A DNA stretch of 64,000 nucleotides from Nostoc sp. CHAB 5844 (GTDB taxonomy: Bacteria > Cyanobacteriota > Cyanobacteriia > Cyanobacteriales > Nostocaceae): positions 28,729 to 92,728 of the forward strand of contig NZ_JAIVFW010000027.1 in assembly GCF_020829595.1 (NCBI RefSeq). Reading direction: 5' to 3'. Made by a program: the position numbers and the translations under genes. Positions 42,996 to 50,928 of the stretch are shown here, in pieces. How positions within the stretch are numbered: the stretch's first letter is position 1; each line of letters opens with the position of its first letter. A model generated the notes under the pieces. The model did no database searches. It had not been told where the DNA came from and saw nothing but the letters and a program-made list of their open reading frames with translations.

Positions 42996-45536
42996 TTATT
43001 CCTGTTGCACGCCTCCGACTACTGGTTTGACTTGGTTAGTAGAAAATGGGTCTGTACCACCAGTCCAATTAAAGTCACTAATGCGAATGCTAAAGCCGCC
43101 TAACTCTAAGACAGGATTGTAGCGTAGCGTAATGCCATAGGTGCGGCGACTATACTCCAAAATATAGTCTGTACTGGTTTCTCTACCTGTATCCAGGTTA
43201 ACTGATGTTTGAAAACCAATCCGAAATGGCCCATAAATTTGTTGAACAATTCCCGCATTCAGGACTCTCACATCAACGGAGCGGTCAAATAAGAAGGGTG
43301 ATAATCCGCTGTTGAGACCTTGGGAGTAACTAATATTAAAGGCTGTGTAATCGAAAAAAGGACGAGAAAAATGGCCAATCTGCCCAAGCAAGCCAACTGT
43401 ACCAATTAAAGTGCTTTGGTCATCACCACTGGTGTAATAAGTAGTAGTACCTCTGACACTAGCAACTGCCCGTAAGTAGGGAACTACGGGATTGGCTGTA
43501 TAGCGTAATCCTTGGGTAGCTGTGGCTGGTAATGCTTTTCCTTGCCATAAGTACACACCAGTGCTAAGAGCAGCGCTGGCTTGTAGACGACCTAAAGAGA
43601 TGCGTTCAAGGCTTTGACCGGAGTTGGATTCAAACAAGTCTTGACGATCGCTATTGGCGTTGATGTATTGTCCGCCTGCTTGATAGGTGAGGTAAATGCC
43701 ACTTTTCCCCAAAGGAATTATTGGGGAGGTGACAACAGCACCCAAACTACTTTGAACAGTTTGAAAGCCGAGAGAACCATTATATAAGCGATCGCGGTAA
43801 CTATATTCCACATTCAAAAGATGGGGATTGCGATCGCCCAATATTTGTTGCAGGCGCAAACTCGCTCGGAGATTTTCGTCTACTTCGCTCAAGTCAAAAC
43901 TCGTTAATTCCCCAGAACCTCGCACTGTTGTTTTTGGGCTTAAAACGGCATTGAGTCTACTTCTGACACCAAACAAAGACGCTGGATTGCTCAAGCCTCC
44001 CTGAGCCGCTCTCTGCACAAACAACTGCGGCGTGATTGTCCAACGTGCTTGTTCTGTATTGATGGGTGTAAAACCCCGCTCTAAATATAAACCACCACGG
44101 TCATCACCATCATAACCAGGAGAAACAATTGCGGGAGTTACTTCTTGTTCTCGACGGTCAATTGTCTGGCTATCTACGGGGATGGGTAAGCTGAGACCTT
44201 GATCAAAGACCAAGCGCTGCCGTTCTGTTTTAATGCGGTCGATTAAGGGGGCTTGGCGTGTCAGGGTGACTTTATTGGCGCGTAACTCTAATTCGGGCGG
44301 CGAAAATGGGTCATTGGTAATGCGGACATCCCTAGCTTGCCAACCTCGCGGATAAAAATCGATGTGTCTAGCTTCAAACCGTAATCGCTTGACTTCTCCA
44401 CCTTGTTTTGGAGCTGGCAAATTGCTTGCTTCTCGACCACCCACCACAACATTCACTTCTCCTGGACTCTTGACATTTGTGAGTGGCTGATTGGCACGAA
44501 TGCGATCGCTTGGTGGTCTTAGTTGCAAACTACCAGGAGTGTTCTCAGTGGATACGAAGCCTAAATCGGTTGAGGATGTGGGGATATAAATTTCACCGCT
44601 ACCATTTTCTAATTCCCCACTGTCTTGCAAAAAATTATAAGTAAAACGTTGACCGCGCAACAACTGATCGCCCCTAGTGAGGGCAACGTTACCTTCACCA
44701 ACAGCAATTAAATTTGCTAAATTGACTTGTAGGCGATCGGCATCCACTACAGCCCCATCAAATCGCACCACAACATTACCTTCAGCAGTGACAATTCGCC
44801 TTTGCTCATCATACTCTTGCCGATCTGATATGACTTCGACAATTCTCTCCCTAACGACTGGTTTTGTTGTCGGAGATGACTGTTGCGGAGTCACAGAACC
44901 AGGTGCTGGTTGAGTTGGTTGGGTAGGTGATTTAAATTCTATATTTGTCGGGGTAGTCGATTGGCTTGTAAGGCTGCGAGACTTAAACTCGATAATATTT
45001 TGGACTGGCTGAGTACTCGGTACATGATCGGTAAACGTACCAGAGAGATTGATAGTTTTTGGTGGCTGTGCTGGCGCAGTAGTTGTACTTGGGGATGCTG
45101 GTTGAGTGACTTTTTCAGCGACAACTTGTTCTGGTGATGGGAATTGCTGGACAGTTGAGCCAGCCTGCGCTGTATTCTGACCGCTGACATTCACTGACTG
45201 AATGCCATAGCCAATGCCTAAAGGTTGTCCTAAATTTGCTGCATTTCTGGATGTAGAAACAGGAGACAGTGCTGATGGTATTTCTGGTGTATTGGCAGGA
45301 GGTATTTTCTTCGTGACTAAATTATCTGAAGCTGTTTTGAGCGGCACTAACTGAGGCGGCACATTTTTACTATCCGCAACATTGGTGCTTTTTGGCTTTT
45401 CTGGAGCGTTTTGCAGCTCACTAACTGGCTCTACAAACGCATGAATTTGGGTATTGCCAACCGATGACAGAGAATTTGTAGATTTTATAGGTTCAAGAAC
45501 AGGAGGCGGTGCAGGCGGCAGAACTGGATGAAGCAT
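42996..45536 (-). CDS. DUF3769 protein, LptD/OstA-like outer-membrane protein
   Basis: 846-residue cyanobacterial protein. The first 200 residues are Pro/Ser/Thr/Gln-rich and variable. An OstA/LptA-like beta-jellyroll segment follows (about 215-290: SDRQEYDEQRRIVTAEGNVV, RLQVNLANLIAVGEGNVALT). The remaining 550 residues are DUF3769, rich in alternating hydrophobic/aromatic strands that end in ISDFNWTGGTD, consistent with an outer-membrane barrel. By analogy with LptD it would take part in lipopolysaccharide insertion in the outer membrane. No classical signal peptide follows the ATG at 45536, so the true start may be upstream or export may be atypical. Confidence 0.82.
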   Translation of the reverse strand: MLHPVLPPAPPPVLEPIKSTNSLSSVGNTQIHAFVEPVSELQNAPEKPKSTNVADSKNVPPQLVPLKTASDNLVTKKIPPANTPEIPSALSPVSTSRNAANLGQPLGIGYGIQSVNVSGQNTAQAGSTVQQFPSPEQVVAEKVTQPASPSTTTAPAQPPKTINLSGTFTDHVPSTQPVQNIIEFKSRSLTSQSTTPTNIEFKSPTQPTQPAPGSVTPQQSSPTTKPVVRERIVEVISDRQEYDEQRRIVTAEGNVVVRFDGAVVDADRLQVNLANLIAVGEGNVALTRGDQLLRGQRFTYNFLQDSGELENGSGEIYIPTSSTDLGFVSTENTPGSLQLRPPSDRIRANQPLTNVKSPGEVNVVVGGREASNLPAPKQGGEVKRLRFEARHIDFYPRGWQARDVRITNDPFSPPELELRANKVTLTRQAPLIDRIKTERQRLVFDQGLSLPIPVDSQTIDRREQEVTPAIVSPGYDGDDRGGLYLERGFTPINTEQARWTITPQLFVQRAAQGGLSNPASLFGVRSRLNAVLSPKTTVRGSGELTSFDLSEVDENLRASLRLQQILGDRNPHLLNVEYSYRDRLYNGSLGFQTVQSSLGAVVTSPIIPLGKSGIYLTYQAGGQYINANSDRQDLFESNSGQSLERISLGRLQASAALSTGVYLWQGKALPATATQGLRYTANPVVPYLRAVASVRGTTTYYTSGDDQSTLIGTVGLLGQIGHFSRPFFDYTAFNISYSQGLNSGLSPFLFDRSVDVRVLNAGIVQQIYGPFRIGFQTSVNLDTGRETSTDYILEYSRRTYGITLRYNPVLELGGFSIRISDFNWTGGTDPFSTNQVKPVVGGVQQE

Positions 45537-45972
45537 ATCTGGGCAAAATTAACCTAACAAATAGCCAACGGATAGCCGGAAAGATGAATTCACCTTTGTC
45601 TTCCGACTTTTGCTTTCTGCCTACATGCAGCAAGCTGCTAAAAAGAGGAAATTGCATTGTCAAAGACACTGCTTTACCGCCGAGACTGTCATAAGTCATT
45701 TGTCCTCTGTGCTTTGTAAATACAAATGACTCATGACTAATGACGACTCTTACAAGTGGTGATGCAATTTAGACGCGTTTTAGCTTACTGTGTACAAGAA
45801 ACCCAGTTACTGCGAAGGGAAACTCCGTTTTAGCCACTGGCTGCGGATTTTCCCTGTTGTAGCAACTGCCATTCAGTTTTAGCCGTAAAGCCTTCCCGGA
45901 GGATAGCAAGCAATTGTCCGTGACTTTGGGTGTTTTCCACCTTTCGGCAGTCGCGGATAATTTGTCTTGTTC
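45537..45972. other. Gap between DUF3769 and psbI, with repeat and a possible short ORF
   Basis: At 45694-45731 an AGTCATTTGT/ACAAATGACT inverted pair with heptamer TGACTCA repeats is seen. From 45830 to 45940 on the minus strand there is a 36-codon GTG frame reading VENTQSHGQLLAILREGFTA, ending SAASG, which looks protein-like. It has no strong ribosome site and no known match, so it is not called as a gene. The remainder shows nothing recognisable. Confidence 0.4.
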
Positions 45973-46089
45973 TTACTCTAAATCCCGACGGCCGGGGTTA
46001 CGAGCAGGATCGTTCGACAAGAATCCGAAGACAAAAATAGTCAAAAAGAAAGCAACAACAATATAAACAACGATTTTTAAAGTCAGCAT
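45973..46089 (-). CDS. psbI: Photosystem II reaction centre protein I
   Basis: 38-residue single-span subunit of photosystem II, located beside D1 and CP43 in the thylakoid membrane and important for stable assembly. The sequence begins [20 protein letters not shown] and ends [13 protein letters not shown], which matches the near-invariant PsbI pattern. It is too short for most ORF callers but unmistakable. A GGAG ribosome site lies upstream of the ATG (46087-46089). It is a single-gene unit with its promoter in the gap after 46090. Confidence 0.97.
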   Translation of the reverse strand: MLTLKIVVYIVVAFFLTIFVFGFLSNDPARNPGRRDLE

Positions 46090-46411
46090 AGAAATAACTC
46101 CAAAGGGGGTTCAGAAAAAAGCTTCTCTCAGTATCTGCCATGCAGAAAAGATAGCTCTATTATCTTACCCAAATCTTGTGTCGTTTTGAGCGGACTCTGT
46201 TGAGAGTGGAGTGCTATGTCATGACCACCCCATCGAGTATGGCACAAGTTTGGATATTATCTCATGCTTTAGTAGATGCCTGTGAGATGTAGTTGTTGAC
46301 TGGCTAATCTTGTGACGTTGATTAATGAAGGAAGTTTCCTCTAAACGGGTACAAGGGTGTAAAGCTTTTAAAACCTACACCCATATACTCGTTACACCCA
46401 GTGCATTAGTC

Positions 46412-46798
46412 GTAGGTTGGGTTGAGCATCAGCGAAACCCAACATTAATCTTGGTGTTGGGTTTCCTACGTCAAACGCCACTCGCGTGACTGCCGGGAAA
46501 CCATGCGCGGCAGTTGCGTGACTGTCGGCAAAGCCGACGACAGTCACCTCAAGTCGAGCCAGTGCGTTGCGGTGAGCAGTCCGTTGGGCGGCTTTGCCGA
46601 CAGTCACGCAACTGCGAACCCGAAGGGGGGTTCCAAGCGTTGTAGCAACTGGCGTGGCAGAGCCTTTCGGCAATCGCTCATAGGGGAAACCCCCAAGACC
46701 GCGTTGCCTCACCACGGTGCTGTCTCCCCAACGCACTGCCGACGCTCCTACGTCGAAGATCGCTACGCTAACACCACGGCGGTGGCTCCCCAACCTAC
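46412..46798. repeat. Composite GC-rich repeat block, copy 2
   Basis: The block is bounded by GTAGGTTGGG (46412-46421) and its inverse CCCAACCTAC (46789-46798). It contains a perfect 26-bp inverted repeat (46510-46535 against 46590-46615; arms begin GCAGTTGCGTGACTGTCGGC). Its last part (46670-46780) is nearly identical to 14351-14462 between the dynamin genes. The motif GTTGTAGCAACTGGC also recurs. Open frames over it on both strands are artefacts. It lies in the 851-base gap between psbI and glgP, which otherwise shows no gene. Confidence 0.78.
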
Positions 46799-46893
46799 AT
46801 TTTTTTGCACCATTTTAGTCTTGCCGCGCCACTCCTAGCTATCGCAGTCGAAGCATAGATGAAGACAAGGACTAATCATCAAACATAAACACT

Positions 46894-46913
46894 AACAGGC
46901 TTTCAAGCCTGTT
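46894..46913 (-). terminator. Possible terminator of glgP
   Basis: AACAGGC and GCCTGTT (7-bp stem, 6-base loop) lie 28 bases beyond the glgP stop on the minus strand. The following minus-strand sequence AGTGTTTATGTTTG is T-rich but not a clean run, so this is a weak candidate. Confidence 0.45.
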
Positions 46914-46940
46914 CCCTATTCCCTGCTATACAAACTGAAT

Positions 46941-49487
46941 TTAAGACTTTGGCTTCAGCAGTTCCACTTTCAAACCTGCCTTGGCTTGAATATATTCTTC
47001 TAGTTCGATTTTCACGGGTACAGCATTCCAGATTTCTTGACAATATTCTAGGATGGCTCGGTCAGAAGAAAACTTGCCCATACGTGCTGTATTGAGAATT
47101 GACATCCGCGTCCAGTGTTCTTGGTCACGGTAAGCATTATTTACCTGGTCTTGACAGTCAATGTATGACTGGTAATCGGCAAACAGCAGATAAGGATCGT
47201 GGTATAACAGCGAGTCTACTAGTGGACGGAACAGATTAGTATCACCATAAGAGAAAAATCCTGAACTGATTAGATCAATCACTTCTTTTAGTTGAGAATT
47301 GTGATTGTAATAGTCCCAAGGGTTATAGCCTTTGGATTTTAAATTGTACACTTGTTCGGTTGTCAATCCAAACAAGAAGAAGTTTTCTTCCCCTACTTCT
47401 TCGCGGATTTCGATATTAGCACCATCAAGTGTGCCAATAGTCAGCGCACCATTCATAGCAAATTTCATATTGCCAGTGCCTGACGCTTCTTTACCAGCAG
47501 TGGAGATTTGTTCTGAAAGGTCGGCAGCCGGGTAAACTCGTTGACCAAACCTGACATTGTAATCAGGTAAGAATACTACTTTCAGGCGATCGCGCACATC
47601 AGGATCATTGTTAACCACATCACCAACGGAATTGATGAGTTTAATGATCAATTTCGCCATAAAGTAGCCAGGAGCGGCTTTACCACCAAAAATAAATGTG
47701 CGGGGTGTGATTTCAATGCTGGGATCTTGCTTGATGCGCTTGTAGAGCGTAATAATGTGTAGTACATTCAGGTGTTGTCGCTTGTACTCATGCAATCGCT
47801 TTACTTGAACATCAAACAGCGATTCTGGATTCACCACAACACCGTGGTTTTGCAGTATATAGGCTGCTAAATTTTCCTTAATCTCCTGCTTGGTTTGCCG
47901 CCATTCTCGCCGAAACTCAGCATCTTCAATAAAGGCTTCGAGTTGCTTGAGATCCTCTAGATGATCAATCCAATTTGTGCCTATCTTGCGAGTAATTAAG
48001 TTAGCTAGTTGGGGATTACTCACTACTATCCAACGGCGTGGCGTAACACCATTGGTTTTGTTGCTGAACTTCTCAGGCCAAAATTCGGAAAAATCGCGGA
48101 GAACATCACGCTTAAGTAACTCTGTATGTAGGGCGGCGACACCATTAATTGCATGTGAGCCAACACTGGCTAGGTGTGCCATGCGGACATACTTTTCACC
48201 ACTCTCATCAATTAACGATAGCCGCGCCAGGCGATCGCTATCATCAGGATACTTGGCACGAACTTGACCTAAGAAACGCTGGTTAATTTCATAGATAATC
48301 TGTAAATGCCTGGGGAGTAAATAATTGAATAGAGCTAAAGGCCATTTTTCTAAAGCCTCTGGCAACAGTGTATGGTTAGTGTAGCCAAAAGTGTTTTGGG
48401 TGATTTGCCAAGCCTGATCCCACTCTAGTTGATGCTCATCTACCAACAGCCGCATCAATTCAGCAACACCGATAGATGGGTGAGTGTCATTGAGTTGGAC
48501 AGCAAATGACTCATGAAAGTTATTTAAGCTTTCTTCCTTTTGCAAGTGCAGACGAATCATGTCTTGCAGAGAACAAGAAACAAAGAAATATTGTTGTTCT
48601 AAACGCAGTTCTTTACCTTTTGTCAACTCATCATTCGGATAGAGAACTTTGGTAATGTTTTCGGAAACTACTTTTTTGTTGACTGCACCGTAGTAGTCTC
48701 CGTCGTTAAACGCCCGAAATTCAAAAGACTCAGGCGCTTCGGCTTTCCACAGACGTAAAGTATTGGCAGTGTTGACTCGATAACCTGATATGGGTGTATC
48801 GTAGGGAACACCTTTGACAACTTTATCGGGAATCCAATGTACCCGATAGCGACACTTTTCATCGTAATAAGTTTCGGTACGACCACCAAACTTGACTTCT
48901 ATTGTTTCCTCTGGACGTGGAATTTCCCAAGGATTGCCGTAATACAGCCATTTATCAGTAATTTCAACTTGCCATCCATCTCGAATTTCTTGGTCAAAGA
49001 TGCCAAATTCGTAGCGAATTCCATAGCCAATTGCGGGAATTTCTAAAGTCGAAAGGGAGTCCATGTAACAAGCGGCCAAGCGACCTAACCCGCCATTGCC
49101 TAGTCCTGGTTCTTCTTCTATTTCGCGCAGTTGGACAAAATCTAGCCCTGATTCCTCAACTGCTTGGCGGACTAAATCGTAAATTCCCAAATTGATCAAA
49201 TTATTACTTAAGTGCGGCCCCAAGAGGAATTCTGCTGAGAGATAACTAACAACTTTGACACCTTTTTTTGTGTAGGTTTCCGAGGTTTTGAACCAGCGTT
49301 GCAACATGCGATCGCGTATTGTATAAGCCAAAGCCATGTAATAATCATTGGTCGTGGCTGTACCCGGAACCTTACCTTGGATGTAAAAAAGATTATCAGC
49401 CAGGGCGCGTTTGATGGTTTCTTTACTTAACCCTGTGCGATCGTCTTCAAATTCACATAGTAATGGAGCTTGCTCAAATGTCGTCAT
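46941..49487 (-). CDS. glgP: Glycogen phosphorylase
   Basis: 848-residue GT35 enzyme releasing glucose-1-phosphate from storage glycogen. Catalytic and PLP regions are intact: EEEPGLGNGGLGRLAACYMD near residue 120, KFSNKTNGVTPRRW (about 474), VKRLHEYKRQ (about 566) and the PLP-lysine signature EASGTGNMKFAMNGALTIGT (about 680). It corresponds to the classical GlgP subfamily, unlike the shorter-signature enzyme at 50929. The PLP motif and length are normal. Between the two phosphorylases is a relic of phosphoglucomutase, which would act on their product. Confidence 0.97.
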   Translation of the reverse strand: MTTFEQAPLLCEFEDDRTGLSKETIKRALADNLFYIQGKVPGTATTNDYYMALAYTIRDRMLQRWFKTSETYTKKGVKVVSYLSAEFLLGPHLSNNLINLGIYDLVRQAVEESGLDFVQLREIEEEPGLGNGGLGRLAACYMDSLSTLEIPAIGYGIRYEFGIFDQEIRDGWQVEITDKWLYYGNPWEIPRPEETIEVKFGGRTETYYDEKCRYRVHWIPDKVVKGVPYDTPISGYRVNTANTLRLWKAEAPESFEFRAFNDGDYYGAVNKKVVSENITKVLYPNDELTKGKELRLEQQYFFVSCSLQDMIRLHLQKEESLNNFHESFAVQLNDTHPSIGVAELMRLLVDEHQLEWDQAWQITQNTFGYTNHTLLPEALEKWPLALFNYLLPRHLQIIYEINQRFLGQVRAKYPDDSDRLARLSLIDESGEKYVRMAHLASVGSHAINGVAALHTELLKRDVLRDFSEFWPEKFSNKTNGVTPRRWIVVSNPQLANLITRKIGTNWIDHLEDLKQLEAFIEDAEFRREWRQTKQEIKENLAAYILQNHGVVVNPESLFDVQVKRLHEYKRQHLNVLHIITLYKRIKQDPSIEITPRTFIFGGKAAPGYFMAKLIIKLINSVGDVVNNDPDVRDRLKVVFLPDYNVRFGQRVYPAADLSEQISTAGKEASGTGNMKFAMNGALTIGTLDGANIEIREEVGEENFFLFGLTTEQVYNLKSKGYNPWDYYNHNSQLKEVIDLISSGFFSYGDTNLFRPLVDSLLYHDPYLLFADYQSYIDCQDQVNNAYRDQEHWTRMSILNTARMGKFSSDRAILEYCQEIWNAVPVKIELEEYIQAKAGLKVELLKPKS

Positions 49488-49727
49488 AATTGTTTCCTAT
49501 CGAGAATAGAGAGTAGGCAACAGAGAAATTAGAACTCCCAACTTCTGACTTAGCAACGCCACTTGCTACAACTTTGGTTCCCAAAGCAACGCAGTGGCTC
49601 TTCAGCCTTAAGTCACCACAGTTGACTGTTCCCGACTTAGAACTATTTCCTCAGCAAAAGTAATGAAACAAGCAAGTACTGATAGGGTTTCAAGGTTATG
49701 TTTGGTAGGATTTGTCTCATAGCTGGC

Positions 49728-49874
<147 letters not shown>

Positions 49875-50307
49875 CTACGACTTTGTTATCTGAAGGAAAA
49901 AAAAGACACACTTTTCTTTAGATGAGGCGGTAATTATGTCTGAGAAATTCCTAAGCCTCTATCGATAATTGCTGATTTATGCGATTTTTGATTTTATTTG
50001 TAATGACTCACTCGCAAGTAGGAAGTTTTTGATTCTGAATTCAGAATCAAAATGATATCTGCGCTACTGTTTGCAAGTTATAATTTCCCAGAACCCAACA
50101 TTTAAAAAATTTTTCTCACACATAACCATAATTTCAAAATTTGTAAATCACCCGATCAGGCGATCCACATGGGCGATGTGTCTGATATCTTCTCCATTAT
50201 AAATTTTAAAATCTAGAGAAAATGCACGTTTTTCAAAGGAATCCTCACAAGAAAATCAAATTTACAGACTAAGCTCCTCTCATTAACTGCCGCATTTGGT
50301 TAAAATT
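49875..50307. other. Upstream gap with a perfect 26-bp palindrome at 50027-50052
   Basis: No gene is seen beyond the pgm relic. At 50027-50052 the DNA reads TTTTGATTCTGAATTCAGAA and continues to a fully symmetric 26-base palindrome (centre at 50039/50040). Variants of its TTCTGAATT core occur near 8830-8880 and 8990. The rest is AT-rich and should contain the promoter of the 50308 gene and of glgP. Confidence 0.6.
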
Positions 50308-50631
50308 ATGGTTGAAATTAAACAAATCGTCCAGCAAGCTTTTAGAACTGGTTATTTGAGTATCGCAGAGCAAAACCAGATACAAGTGTTACTGCGGCGA
50401 GATTATGACTCAGAAGACTTGGATGCTTATATTATTTTGCAGCGAGCGATCGCCTCTGGTGAGGTTCAGCGAGAGTCAAAACGTCGACAAGCCATCTCTT
50501 CTAATCACAACCAGGATAGCGCATCTAATATAAAGCATGCATATAAAATAGCCGCAGAACTTGCCTATGCAGCGGCTCTGACTCTAACAATGCCCAAAAA
50601 TACACAAGATCAGCCTTCTTTGGGAGGTTAA
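50308..50631 (+). CDS. Small cyanobacterial hypothetical protein
   Basis: 107 residues from the ATG at 50308 (MVEIKQIVQQAFRTGYLSIA). The N-terminal 60 residues look conserved and helical (EQNQIQVLLRRDYDSEDLDA, YIILQRAIASGEVQRESKR). The C-terminus is a less ordered tail with an Ala-rich segment. No signal peptide or membrane span is seen. A TTG four codons earlier is a weaker start. A clear terminator follows at 50654, so it is a single-gene unit. I recall similar short proteins in Nostocales, but no function. Confidence 0.7.
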   Translation: MVEIKQIVQQAFRTGYLSIAEQNQIQVLLRRDYDSEDLDAYIILQRAIASGEVQRESKRRQAISSNHNQDSASNIKHAYKIAAELAYAAALTLTMPKNTQDQPSLGG

Positions 50632-50653
50632 ACATTGCTACTCAGACATTAAC

Positions 50654-50684
50654 CTCCCTGTTCTAGCTGGAATAGGGAGTTTTT
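50654..50684 (+). terminator. Rho-independent terminator
   Basis: CTCCCTGTTC and GGAATAGGGAG pair into a stem of about 10 bp with a 5-base loop (TAGCT), followed by TTTTT. It lies 23 bases beyond the 50308 gene. The remaining 240 bases to the next gene hold no recognised feature apart from the GGAGAG ribosome site before 50929. Confidence 0.85.
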
Positions 50685-50928
50685 ATGTCATTCATTTGAC
50701 AAATTCAATAGTTAGCTAATTATTAAATTTTACTCACCAAGCGGATACTCAAGGAGAACACGGAAAAGCAAAAATCTGCTTGGTGCAAGGTTTAGCAATA
50801 ACATTAGTTCAAGTTTTTAATACTTAACAAAGTCACCGCTACTTTACAAACACAGTATAAAGAATTGGCACCATTACATTAAAGAAGGTAAACAATAACC
50901 ATAGCTGAACTTGGAGAGTTGCTAATTT

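Noticed and set aside
46392..46838. Two long frames in the psbI-glgP gap
   Set aside because: They follow the same repeat block with its inverted arms; the translated segments match those at 14221-14532, as expected of a repeat.
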